This document shows positions 44,367-56,185 of a DNA stretch of 64,000 nt, piece by piece. The notes beneath the pieces are model-generated. The model worked only from the letters and a program-made list of their open reading frames with translations, did not search any database and was not told the origin of the DNA. Source of the DNA: Pyrenopolyporus hunteri (taxonomy: Eukaryota > Ascomycota > Sordariomycetes > Xylariales > Hypoxylaceae); contig CADCXC010000047.1 in NCBI GenBank assembly GCA_902806595.1, positions 237,575-301,574 on the forward strand, written 5' to 3'. The stretch's first letter is position 1; each line of letters opens with the position of its first letter. A program made the translations under genes and the position numbers.

Positions 44367-45934
44367 ATGTCGCCCCATCGATCGTATCTAATGCTAGCTA
44401 CCGCGCTGTTTTCGCCTATCCTCGTGCTACCCGTCGCTGCTCAGCTCCATACCGAATGCAATCCTATGGAAAAGGCCTGCCCGCCGGACCCGGCCTTAGG
44501 GACCGCGCACACGTTCTACTTCAACTCTACGCCTCCGGAGCATACGTTCAACTTGACGGCCGGAAAGGTCGAGTACGACGCTGATACCGGGGCCGCTCTC
44601 ACAATTCATGGGAAAGGCGAGGCTCCGACTTTGACGTCGAATTTCTACTTCTTCTTCGGTAGGACGGAGGTACTCATGAAAGCGGCACGCGGTACGGGAG
44701 TAATCAGCTCCATCGTCTGGGCTTCCGACGTCCTCGACGAGGTTGACTGGGAATTCTTCGGAGGAAACGCTACCTACGCGGCTACGAACTACTTCGGCAA
44801 AGGACAACCCGACTATAAGAACGGAGGATATCACCCGGTGAAAGGTAAAGGCGTGCAGGACGACTACCACAATTATACTTGTGTCTGGACCAAGGACAAG
44901 CTAGAGTGGTGGCTCGACGCCGAGCTCATCCGCACACTGCTCCCTAAAGACGCCAACAACACGTTAAATTACCCTCAGACGCCGATGAAGCTATCTCTCG
45001 GCATTTGGGCCGGCGGTGATCCGGACCAACCGAAAGGTCAGATTGAGTGGGCTGGTGGGATCACGGACTACTCCGAACCGTATACGATGTACGTGAAGAG
45101 CGCTCGCGTCGAAGACTACTCTACCGGAAAAGAATATTCCTACGGCGATCATAGCGGATCGTGGGAGAGCATCAAGATAGTTAGGTAAGTCCCCTCTCGT
45201 TCTCGGGCGACCGAACGCTCCCGTCGTGTCACAACGTGACGGCACTGCGCTGACACCGGGAAAATTTGTTCAGCGGCAATTCGACGGCGTTTGAAAATAT
45301 CAATAAGGAACCGGAGAAATCGCTTTCGCAGAAGTGGGATGAGTTGCCATCCGGCACTAAATCTGGCGTATACGCCGCAGCGGCCGGAGTGGGCGCTTTG
45401 CTTTTCATTGCCTTGATCTTTTACTATTTTAAGCAGAGACGCCGCGGTCAGAAAGAAGCCGCCTTGGCGGCCCAGCGACAAGAACAGGAACGAGTGGAGC
45501 TGGAGAGGTTCAAGAAGGAAGGCAGAGATCCCGACGCACTCGCCTTCGATGGGGCCGAGTATGATGGGAAAGGCGGCATAGTTTCGACCTACGCCCTCCC
45601 CGACTCGCCCCCTGGAAGCTCCGCGGGCCCGCCCGAAAAAGCGTGGGATCCGACCGGCCCGGGTGCCGTCGGGGCTGCTATGCCGCTACTTCGTGACGAT
45701 GCGATGAGCTCGGGTCCAACTGGCCCCTCGCGAAACGACAGCTTCGGGTCTCCTATCCATTCGCAGAGTCCGGGAATGCCACCAGCCGGCCCTGCATCTC
45801 CCGTAAATCGGAGTTTCTCCCCCTCTACCGGGCCCGCGAGGATAAATAGTCCTGCACCTAGCCATGGGCCCGGCGGCCCCAATTCCTCGGAACACGGTTA
45901 CGGATCTTACGGAGGATACGGAGGGGCGCGATAA
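44367..45934 (+). CDS. CRH-type GH16 chitin-glucan transglycosylase with C-terminal membrane anchor
   Basis: Two exons, 44367-45184 and 45274-45934 (phase 2), giving 492 residues. A signal peptide (LMLATALFSPILVLPVAAQ) is followed by the Cys-containing TECNPMEKACPPDPALG start typical of Crh1/Utr2. The catalytic motif DEVDWEFFGG is the CRH form of DExDxE. DYHNYTCVWTKDKLEWWLD and MKLSLGIWAGGDP confirm the subfamily, which links chitin to beta-glucan in the wall. The end is not GPI-like: a membrane helix (GVGALLFIALIFYYFKQ) and a basic stop-transfer RRR are followed by a cytosolic tail of about 150 residues rich in Pro, Gly and Ser. Several NxS/T sites lie in the outer domain. Expected location is the plasma membrane/wall interface. 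Confidence 0.93.
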
Positions 45935-46935
45935 TGATGGCTGGATCCCGTTAGGTACCCGTAGATAATTTCTTAAGCGTTCCATCTGGTTATTTGGCGG
46001 AGGGTGAAGAGCGAGTCGAGGTGCCTGTCTAGTCCAGGCAGCCCGAATTAGCTGAACCCACAGCTCGGTCTTTGAGGGTACGCATGTGTGTGCGCGTGCT
46101 CGAAATGTGCTTGGGAGGGAGTAGGATGCTTGTTTTTGTTGCGACCGGCCACGAGAGGTTCATGAGATCGTCTAATCTTCGAATACCCGATGGTTCGATA
46201 TGCTGGAATTTGCCTATTGTGTTTTTATATATAATAGATACATCAGCTTAACAGCCACCTATATATGCAATGTCACTGAACCCGGTTAACGCCAAAGGTT
46301 GTCCACCCGTACCGTACCGCTTACATACGGCCGCTTACGGCGTTAGGCGCAAGTCACATATCTTATATACAAATGGCGTATCAACCGGATCCCGGTTTAT
46401 TAGTAGGACCAAGGCGTTAGAGCTTAGTCGAGAACGCGAGACCATCCCGTCATGTCTAGTCCTAGTTGGAAATCCTAAAAGAATCGCCTATCATCATTAA
46501 TGACCTATTTGGGTAGGCCATCCCTGGAATTATTGGAGAGCCGACGAGCAGCTCCAGAGGTAACACGATTCTAGTTACCTCTAGCTCACCCGGAACTTGG
46601 CACTACATACCTAAGTACCTACCTAGGTAGGTAGGTAAGTAGGTTTGCCTACAGACCCGCCTACGTAGTAGGGCCGCTTGTCAGGTACTAGGCGAAGAAG
46701 ATGGAGAAAGCAACCACAGATATATAACCTAGAACCCAATGTTACGCGGGACAATTGTATTACCCTATATAGTAAGTCGGTAGGTATATAGGAGTAGTTT
46801 GTTCATATAAGCAACAAGTTCCCTTCTCTCCAGCCTCCAGTTGCCACTTTTCTCCCAATGTTCATTCCCTGCTGAAACATGTTCTTCACGCGCCCCATCT
46901 AAGCACAGGTAGGCAGTTTGAGCATTATCGCTCCC
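45935..46935. other. Intergenic region
   Basis: Convergent 3' ends of the CRH and DUF4360 genes. A TAGG palindrome lies at 46610-46645. No gene supported. Confidence 0.55.
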
Positions 46936-47733
46936 TTATTTACAAGCTTGCCAGCTGACGTGGACTTGCTGAGTGAAGGCGACGGTGGCATCGTCGTCGG
47001 AGATCTGGCCCGAGGCGCTCGAGTTGCTCGACGTTAGCGCGATACGGTTGTTCACGTTAAGGATGCCCGTAGCGCCGCAAGGAGACCAGATGACCGAGGC
47101 AGTAGGAACCTGGTCCTGCTTGGTGTACACCTGGCCATCGGCCCAGATCCCACCTCCGTCGATCGAGGTCCTGGTCGTGGTCTGGTAACGCGTAGGTAAG
47201 TAATCCAGCCCAGTACGTCAAGGCGGGGTCAGGGAGGTTAATGATATGTGACTTACGGTAGCGGCGGCATCCTGAGAGAAGTAGTAAGTCGAATAGAAGG
47301 TACCGGTCACACCCGTCTCGAGCTGAGCGTAGCCGTGGTAGGTAGACTCGACGACGGCAAACTGGAAACCGCCGGGGTACTTGAGGTTCAGGTGGAGCTG
47401 GCAATTCTTGGACTTGTCCGACTGCTTGGTACCAGGTCCGGTGTAGACCTGGAAGGCATCAAAACCGAAGGTGATGACCTAATTGGTTCGTTCATTGGTC
47501 AGTCAGTCAGTCATAAAGCTTGGGCCCGTCACGAAAAGGGGCGCTGCCGACGCTCTCACCTTTCGGTCCGGGGAAAGGTCGGTTGTCACGGTCCCCTGAG
47601 GGCAACCGTTTCCGCTGGCCGAGGCGCTGACGATGGTGATCTCGTCCGGCTTCGGAGTGTCACTGCCGCCGATGATACCGATGGGGTTAGCCACGGCGAG
47701 GACGGGGGCGAGGAGAGCAACGAAGGATCGCAT
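46936..47733 (-). CDS. DUF4360 secreted protein
   Basis: Three exons: 47733-47560, 47478-47257 and 47181-46936, all phase 0, giving 213 residues. The signal peptide MRSFVALLAPVLAVANP has a good cleavage context. The mature protein carries the DUF4360 pattern throughout: NGCPQGTVTTDLSPDRK, VITFGFDAFQVYTGPG, KNCQLHLNLKYPGGFQFAVV, YHGYAQLETGVTGTFYSTYY, VIWSPCGATGILNVNNRIAL, and a terminal VHVSWQAC. Four conserved Cys are positioned for disulphides. DUF4360 proteins are small secreted proteins of unknown function found in many ascomycetes; a wall or effector-like role is conjecture. Intron 2 contains a CTTACCTAC repeat motif. Confidence 0.92.
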
Positions 47734-50433
47734 GATGATCGATTTAGTTAGTTAAGCGAAGTCGTACTGGCTGGCGAGTCGATACAGAGTTGAGGCTCGT
47801 TAGAGAGAAGATCTGCTTGTTCTGTGCTGATACGGAAAGGATCTCCTCTCTCCTCCTCCATCGCGGGATGAGGCTGTATTTATAAGATTTCCGTCGTCGC
47901 CCCGGCACGCCCCCTTTCGATTCCAACTTTCTCTGGGTCTAGTTAGGATGGTTAGAACTTGGTCCTCTGGCAGACAAACGGAGATAGGTTCCAACAACGA
48001 ACAACCCAAGACGCTCTAGACAACATGATGCGAAGTCGCGAGAAGTCGTAAGAAGAAGAGCGGTGATTAATTTCGGGAATAGACCGCGAACCTAGACCTC
48101 GAGGTTGAGGGCATCAACCCCAGCCATGGACCTTCCAGCCTCATCCATAAATTTGCGGTTGAATTCGTAGTCCTGGATGAATAGATGAAATCAAATTAAA
48201 GTCAAGGGAGCCCAGTAGCTGTTATAGCTAACTCCGCTGGTTCGGGACGGGGTTCTTTTTATAGAAATATTAGCAAATCGAAACCTCGACCGACGTAGAG
48301 GAAGGGTGGCTAGTCCACATGATGCGGGATCGAAGCAACTCACCGTATAGCGAGGTGTAATTTGGATTCTAACCCGCGGGTAAGGTGTGTGAACGATGGA
48401 GGCTCCAGAAACAAGAGGCCGGGTATGAGCAATATAGACAGGGTGGAACCGCAGAGGAATCTAGGTCCCGAGAAAACGCACCAAGCATTCTCACGAAGGC
48501 GCTAAGTTGTTTAGAGATCCGCCGCCACACAACCTGATACTATTTTTGGTCGATCACAAGGCGCTTAAGAGAGTTAAGCATGGTCGCCCTCACTATGAAG
48601 CATCGGTAGACCCTATAACAAGTAACCAAAGCGTATTTTCTTCGTATCAGAAGATGACGAGTATGCCTACCTATGAGGTAGGCAGGTATTAGGTAAACGC
48701 CGGACGAATATGTATGTGGGTAGGTAGCTTGTTAAACTGCTCAAGGTAGGCAGATGGTGGAGTCAAGGTAATAATCGGTTCGGATCGGAAGACTATAATA
48801 CCCGTGGTACTTACTCTTACTCCCTACTCCTACCTACTCGTCCCATCCATCGCTGTTAGAGGACGATGCTCCCGAATAGACAGATCAGAGGATGTCCCTG
48901 TCGCGTATCGTATCGGACCGGCAACCGCCAAACTTTACTCCTCGTCTTCCTCTTGGAGCATCCAAGTTGAAAATAAAGTCATAGAATTAGGCCTACCCCT
49001 TGCCGAATCCAAAATGGGCATGGCGAGTGAGGAAGACTGGAGAATCCAGAAAACACGTCAACGGACAGGCCACTCTGACCCGGATGGCTCCGTCAGCAGA
49101 CAATGGCTAGAACGACCGAAGTCGCGTAAGACTCTGGCCGTAAGCATTGAGAAAATCTCCCAGTTTAGTCCTCTAAGTCCCTTTAACCTCTTTAGCCGCG
49201 TTGGCGAGCGCCAGGGGAAGATGCGCGCTAGGCCTAAGACGCACGCCGCTCACACGTGTTGTCCAAGGATGGACCGAGTCTGAAGCGTCCGTATTTTTAT
49301 TTTCGTCGTTCCAGCCAACTCCGAAAATGTTCTCAGCTAGATCGCGAACCAAAAGGGAATCCGCCTTCGCGGGCTAGACCACCTCACCCGCCGAGTTGGC
49401 CCTCGACACCTCGGAATCCGAGTTCGGGTCGTCCTTCTCGTATAAGTAGTACAGAGGAGCTTCCTGCATGATCTGGGCCTCGACCCGAAGCCGTCTCGAC
49501 CACCTGACGCAACATATGTGACGATGCCAAATGGAAAAAGACGGCAAACGTAGGTACCTAGATTGTACGGTGTAGCGTTTTGCGACAACTCGCAGCATGC
49601 TCCGTAGGACCCAAATTTAGACGATCCAGTAACCGAGATGTGCTTAGCGGTTAATATAAACAGGTTCCCCTTACGGGCATGCCGGCGTGGTATTGGGTCG
49701 CCTTAACTAACTTCTTTCGACATTTCGGAGCTTTCGACGTCGCATTCTCACCCCGCAGAGGGGCTAGAAGCTTATGTCGTCAAGCAAGCAAAGGACACGA
49801 CAATCGTCATACAAGCTCAAGTGAGGCACACACGCGCCTCCCCGCCGCTAGACACAAACCGATCGGACGCGAAGGATGCCTCTGGGTCGTCGCCGGAAAC
49901 TTTGCGTCGAATAGACGATCATTATACTTTAGCTCCAACGACACCATCATTGACGATAATGTGTGTCTAGCTACCAACCTGCGTACTCGGGCCAAGCCGC
50001 CCTGGAAATACGCACGAATATCGAAGAGTACCATAATAGCTTTAGAACCTTCTCTGGTGACTTAAGAAGCTTGGATATGCTACGCCCGTCGGATACGGCG
50101 CCGAAAGGAGAGGGCCAGTCAACGGCTTAGAAGCAACCCAGATCTTCCTTGGCTGACGTTTCCTACCAAAGGCGCTCAAGTCCTGATTAAAACTCATCTT
50201 GGGTTCTCTTCCGATAGATTCGAGGACAACTAGATCGTCGGCTGAAGCTAAGCGGCAAATGAGGAGGAAAAGAAGGAGATGAACGGCAAAGAAAATCGTA
50301 GGCGCGTAAGATAAGATTTTCGATTGTAGATATTGCTACCGACCAGAGTAGAAATCTAATGCTTTATAGGTAGTTATGTGGTTTCACCGGCAACGCCAGA
50401 GAGAAATGAGACTTTATACATTGGTATGCTCCC
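47734..50433. other. 2.7-kb intergenic region
   Basis: Promoter of the DUF4360 gene at the left edge. ORF 48804-49283 (+) is open for 159 codons but resembles nothing I know. The minus-strand piece 49374-49598, ending EAPLYYLYEKDDPNSDSEV, has protein-like composition and may be a gene remnant. No full model can be built. Confidence 0.45.
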
Positions 50434-52158
50434 TCAGGCTTCTCCGACCTGCTTTAATATACCTTCTAAATTGATGCTCTTAGGTCGCTCAATGGGCAGG
50501 CCCAAAGCGCGATCCCAGATGAGTTGAGCGAGAGGCCCTAAACCCCTACTTACGCCAAACGTCGCCGTATAGTAGAGGGTTTCACGGAAACCGTAGTGGT
50601 GGAACAAGACACCGCTACTCGAATCGACGTTAGGGAATGGGTTCTTAGTCTTGCCATGCTTAGTGAGGACCTGAGGGGCAATTTCGCTATTGGCCTTGAC
50701 AAGTCGAAATACGGGATCGTTGGCAATGGAGGGACGAGCCGCTGCGTAATCCATCAGAGCTTGGAAGCGGGGATCGGGCTTGCGAAGGACGGCATGTCCG
50801 TAGCCCGGGATCACACGACCACTTTTCAGCGTCGACCACAGGTAATCATGGATATCCTTTTCGGAGTAATTCTGCGGGATGTTCTCTTTCATCTGGAGGA
50901 TCCAGCGCAAAACCTCCTGCGCGGCAAGCCTGCGAAGATTGGTTACCTGCGTTAGCGAGATTTTTCCGCGACAAGGCCACCGACGGATGGGTTCAAAGAC
51001 GACGACTTGGCTTTAATTACTGTACTTACCCATGAAGAGGGCCAGCTAAACCTTGGAGGCCGGCGCTATAGCTTAAGAAGGGATCGCTGAGGGCACTGCC
51101 CACCAGGTGAGTCGCGTGGGCCGAGACGTTTCCGCCTTCGTGGTCGCCGTGGAGAGCGAGGTACAACCTTAGCAAATCTTGGAAGTCCTCATTTTCCTTC
51201 CCTCCCTTACCCAGCATGGACGCAAAGTTGTAAGCCCAATCCTGGTCCGGGTCGACGTCTCCGGGCAACGCGCCGCCGTCGCGGTAGGAGTTCTGATAGA
51301 TCTTGGCCGCGATGGTAGGCAGCTTAGCAAGCAGGCTGATGACATCGTCGAAGGTCGGTTCCCAATAATCTGCTTTGCTTAAACCCTGCTCGTAGGCCTT
51401 GGCGAATTTCGAGGTGTAATTCAAGGCGCTGACAGCAATGGCAAACTGGGTCATAGGATGCAGGTCTCGAGGAAAGCCGTCTAGCAGCTTATTTACGAAG
51501 TCGGGAAGCCGAGCTTGTTCCGCGAGCTCACGCGAAAGCTGGCGAACCTGATTGACCGACGGCACCTTGCCGGTCAAAAGAAGCCAGAACATGGCTTCCG
51601 GGAGCATCTCCGTCCCCGTCTTGCCCTTGGGCAGCTCTTTCTGGCAGTCCTTTATAGTTCGGCCATGGAACCGGATCCCCTCGTTCGCATCGAGCACAGA
51701 ACCTTCCCAGACCATGGCCTTCAGGCCCCTAGAGACCCCACAGTTAGCCGCTTTCTTACAAAGAAGACAGGTGTCTAATACGGAGAGGTATATAACGCCA
51801 GCGCGGGTTTCTCATTACCTCATGCCGCCTATCGTGCTCGACACCGTAACCTCGCCAATGACCTTGTCCCCATTGGCTTTGACCTTTTTGAGGAGCTCCC
51901 TTTTTGCAGGGATTACTTCCTTGAGGGTCTCCTTCAAGTCGGGCTCAGACGACGAAGAAGAGTACGACCTGATCGCAGGGAGAAGAACCTTCGGGGCGGC
52001 ACGTTGCTGCTGCTGCTGCTGCTGCCCGGAGCTTTTAGTTAGAATTGAATAAGCGAAAGGAAAGGGGGGCGAGGGACTCGCGCTTCCCTTCTCAAGCGCA
52101 CACTTACCCTAAAAGCCCCGAAGGCTCTCGTTGTAGTCGTCCTTAAAGACATCGCCAT
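50434..52158 (-). CDS. mcsA: 2-methylcitrate synthase, mitochondrial (citrate synthase family)
   Basis: Four exons: 52158-52108, 52021-51819, 51728-51030 and 50929-50434. Phases close to 482 residues. The start MAMSLRTTTTRAFGAFR is a mitochondrial presequence. Family and specificity: EPDLKETLKEVIPAKRELL, GGMRGLKAMVWEGSVLD, KDCQKELPKGKTGTEMLPEA, SKADYWEPTFDDVISLLAK and LPIERPKSINLEG match fungal methylcitrate synthase as I know it, more closely than citrate synthase. The citrate-synthase catalytic triad is present: His in GPLHG, His in PGYGHAVLRKPDPRF and Asp in NVDSSSGVL. It condenses propionyl-CoA with oxaloacetate; such enzymes usually keep some citrate synthase activity. The second exon opens with a (CAG)7 run, so the splice acceptor sits inside a repeat. 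It is divergent from the methylisocitrate lyase gene. Confidence 0.88.
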
Positions 52159-53806
52159 GTTTTGAGCTACGAGTGAGGGGTAGGGAGATCGGTTGGTGGG
52201 TTGGCTGGGAGAGACCTCTCTATATGAATTATCAACCGAACAAGCGTCGAAGCAGATTCTACGTAGGTGGTATTGAAGTCTCTAATACGAAAGCCCTCGG
52301 GACGCCGTCGCAACTCCGGAAGGACTATGTTGTTAATAGGGAACGGTAAAGAGCAAGAAAAGCACGGATTTCCGAAAAGACAGACACGTCGGCCCTTCTC
52401 TCTCCCTCGCTCTCACAATAAATGGAAAGGAACAATCTGCGTAGGTACCTCCTAACCTGGTGAAGGTTGAGATACGTGGGATGATCTAATGTGGGGGAGG
52501 TACCTACCTATACTTGCATGTACAATACATGTAGGTATCTGACCTACTCGTCAAGTGGTACTATACCTTACCGTACCTACGGTTGAATTACCTCGATTTC
52601 TCTAGACAGATACCTGGGCATAGGTACCTGCCTACTATGCAAAGGGAGTGACCCCTCCCCCGCATAACCGAGGGAACCCGTTAGCTGGCCCCGTTTGCCC
52701 GCTGCTGACAATTGCCCATCCTCAAAGACATTTAGCGTTGCATTCACAAACAAATACAACGAGATGCACGCAGGGTGTGAGAGAGGGAGGGATGCAACGA
52801 GCACGTAGCCGAACGCAGATAACCGACCTCGGATCAAGAAGATTGGCGCGGCTTTTTACAGGACGTCGCTCTACGTGTATGTAAATCTGAGAGGGGATGA
52901 CAGATGTCTCTCCGGCTTGAGAAGTCGCCGTAACTTGCTCGAAAAGCTAACCTGCTCCACCTTCACCTTATAGAGAGGATATGCGGTATTCGACAGGGCC
53001 TTGTTCGTTTTCGAGCTTGATTCGCCAATTTGAAATAAAGAGCCGTCTATAATATTATCGAGTCGTGGTTGGCGCGTCCGGGGATGTTTCGAGGTAATAT
53101 GTACCTAGTTTAATTGTCCAATGAGACGATGGGGCGGGTTGCTGATGACCTCATCATTGGCAAAAACCCAAAAAAGCCGCGGCTTACCGATACATATATA
53201 GGTACCTAGGTACCTACCTAGGGAAGTACAGTCAGCACCTTGCATGAGATCCAACAGTAGGTATATTTTCGCGTTTCATGGATGCTGTTGGCATTGACCG
53301 AGTATACCATCATATCGGTTATTAGAGACAGCTACCTGCCTGCCTTAGTTGGTATTGTAGGTACAATACATGTACAAACCTACGACGTACTATGTACATA
53401 GGTACATATAGGTACATAGGTACCTAGGTAGGTATCTACCACGTAAAGTCGGGGTATAACTATTAGCTAAGCTGGGGCGATCGGGTATTTGTTCAGCCGC
53501 GGAGAGCCGACGTCGGGTTTACCGGTTCGATCGTTAAGTCTTAATGACTTCAGAAAAGAGTCACTTTGAAGGCGGACTCGGAAACACTATAATCATCCAC
53601 CACCGGAGTAGGCGGAGATAACATGCGCGGCATATACGAGGCTATCTACATCTAAATAACTATTTGTACCTAGGTAGGTTAGTTACCTAGCGTATGGGTG
53701 AATGCAAGCATACTGTTCAGCTTCAGCTGCGTCTTTATTCCTTTCCTCTTCTGTACTTTAAGGTAGTCTCCTCAGACAGAAATCTCGCAGCAGAATAACG
53801 GCGGCG
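52159..53806. promoter_or_regulatory. Shared divergent promoter region of the methylcitrate-cycle pair
   Basis: 1.65 kb between the start codons of mcsA and the methylisocitrate lyase gene. It contains several AGGTACCT/TACATGTA palindrome clusters (52500-52540, 53200-53225, 53355-53440, 53669-53690). No coding ORF is supported. Co-regulation by propionate is expected from the pathway but cannot be seen in the sequence. Confidence 0.55.
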
Positions 53807-55716
53807 ATGCTCCGGCGAGCGGCAACCCGAGCTCCTCGAAGGGGCAAGCTTCTTCCTCCTCGGCTTTCAGTATCCCCCGTCATCTACTTGAGGTGCTTCT
53901 CCCAGGGCGCTACAACAAGAATGCCCGCGGATATCGGCAACGTACCTATAACAAGGACGCTTCCATCCGATTCGTTCCAACTCCTCCCAGAGACCGAGAA
54001 GTCTGGGGCCGCGGAAGATGCTCTTTACGAACAGCAGATCAGGGACGTGGAAGCGTGGTGGGCGTCGCCTAGATATGAAGGAATTAGGAGGCCATATAAC
54101 GCCGCCGACGTCGTATCGAAGCGAGGGTCGCAGTTGCAAAGCTACCCCAGCTCTCTAATGGCAAGGAAGCTTTTCAACCTGATCAAAGAGAGGGCAGCAA
54201 AGGGAGAGCCGATACATACCAGTACGTTCTTGCCGTCATGACAGGACCAACCGCGTGACGCGGTTTGGGAAACAATCAATGCAAAACAAAAAGAAATTAA
54301 CAGTCGCCGAACCGGCCTACAGTGGGTGCCATCGACCCCGTACAGATGACGCAGCAGGCGCCGCATCAAGAAGTGCTCTACGTCTCCGGCTGGGCCTGCT
54401 CTTCGGTCCTCACCACAACCAACGAAGTCTCCCCGGATTTCGGCGATTATCCTTATAACACGGTACCGAACCAGGTCCAGCGCCTCGCGAAGGCGCAGTC
54501 GATGCATGATCGGAGGCAATGGGATCTACGGCGGCAGATGACGCCGCAAGGCAGGAAGGACACGCCCTACGTCGACTATTTCCGCCCCATCGTCGCAGAC
54601 GGAGATACCGGTCACGGCGGACTGAGCGCCGTCCTTAAACTTGCCAAGTTGTTCGCCGAGAACGGCGCTGCGGCTGTCCACTTCGAGGACCAGCTGCACG
54701 GAGGTAAGAAGTGCGGTCACCTGGCGGGTAAAGTTCTGGTGCCCGTAGGCGACCACATCAATCGCCTGAACGCCGCGCGCTTCCAGTGGGACGTCATGGG
54801 CACGGAAAACCTAGTCATCGCACGCACGGATTCCGAAAGCGGGAAGCTCATATCCAGCGCCATCGACGTGCGGGACCACGAGCTCATCCTGGGCGTAGCG
54901 GAAGAGGGCATCGCGCCTCTCGCCGAGACGCTCCAGGAGATGGAGGCTCGGGGCGCGCCGGGTTCGGAAGTGGACGCCTTCGAGGCCGAGTGGGTAAAGA
55001 ATACGCGCTTGGTAACGTTCGACGAGGCCGCCGTCGACCAGATGAAATCCTCGGGGGTATCGCAGGAGAAGATCGACTCGTACCTCAGAGCCGTGGAGGC
55101 GGACGCCGACATTAGCATCACGAAGCGACGCCAGCTGGCTGGTCGGTACGCCGGCAAGCCCATCATCTTCAACTGGGACCTCCCACGCACACGAGAGGGC
55201 TACTATCACTACCGAGCGGGCATGAGAGCCGCTACGAAGCGAGCCATAGCTTTCGGGCCGTACGCTGACCTCCTGTGGGTCGAGACCGGCGACCCGAATA
55301 TCGAAGTGGCCACGAAGCTCGCCCGCGACGTGAGGAAGGCTCTCCCCGGCAAGGGTCTCGTGTATAACCTGTCGCCGTCTTTCAACTGGATGGCCCACGG
55401 TTTCACCAACGCCACGCTCAAATCATTCATCTGGGACCTCGCCAAGGAAGGCTTCGTCCTGCAGCTGATCTCGCTCGCAGGCTTACACAGCACCGCCGCC
55501 ATCACAAACGAGTTGGCCAAGGCATTCAAGAAGGACGGCATGCTGGCCTACGTAAACCTCGTCCAGCGCCGCGAGAAGGAGCTCGGCTGCGACGTATTGA
55601 CGCATCAAAAGTGGAGTGGCGCCATTTACATGGACGGAATCCTCGGAGCTATCCAGAGCGGCAGCAGTTCGAGCAGAAGCTTGGGTGCAGGCAACACGGA
55701 AGGACAATTCGACTAG
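53807..55716 (+). CDS. mclA: 2-methylisocitrate lyase, mitochondrial (isocitrate lyase family)
   Basis: Two exons, 53807-54221 and 54323-55716. The joint ACC A+TG GGT restores PIHTMGAIDPVQM. Product 602 residues. A strongly basic presequence (MLRRAATRAPRRGKLLPPR) points to mitochondria, unlike glyoxysomal isocitrate lyase. The catalytic signature KKCGH is intact in HGGKKCGHLAGKVLVP; other marks are RPIVADGDTGHGG, VHFEDQLHGG, ARTDSESGKLI, WVETGDPN and YNLSPSFNWMAHGF. The family lacks the glyoxylate-cycle targeting signal and cleaves 2-methylisocitrate to pyruvate and succinate, the last step of the methylcitrate cycle. The neighbouring mcsA supports this over an isocitrate lyase role. Confidence 0.87.
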
Positions 55717-56185
55717 AAATAGTTGCTCCTGCTGCCGTTCCCTTCCCTAAATCCCTGACTATATTGATCTTTCGCATCGCATCGCAACGGCGGGGTCTGG
55801 GTGGGTGAGTGCGTGGGCTATCTACTATCACACTTTCTCACCGTCGGGGAGGGGCCGACCATTCGTACGGTTGGCCATGTACTGTACGTAGTAGCAATTC
55901 TTATTATGTTACCACGGTCTTGGGATAGTCTTTGGCTACTAAAAGAGACGGAGAGAGCACGCATAAAACTTAGAGCATAGTAAGAGGGGTGGGCTTGAGC
56001 CACGAGGACAGGGCGCGGCCGAGCGCGTAGAGGTTTAGTTTATCATACCGATGACCTTTAAAATTTGTTGTAGCGGGGGACGCGGTCTAAGTAGACGTAG
56101 TCTAGGTAGCCAATAATCCTCTCCCGTAACATAACGCGTGAATTCCCTCGGTCCAGTTACAGCTTATATTCACTCACTCACTCAC
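55717..56185. other. Intergenic region
   Basis: Convergent 3' ends of the lyase and dehydrogenase genes. A (ACTC)n tract occurs at 56170-56189. No gene seen. Confidence 0.6.

Noticed and set aside
48804..49283. 159-codon ORF as a gene
   Set aside because: Basic, Ser-rich, no motif, no exon partner; length is within what chance allows in this window.
54811..55398. 195-codon minus-strand ORF
   Set aside because: Shadow of the methylisocitrate lyase exon; the sense frame carries the KKCGH site and full family alignment.
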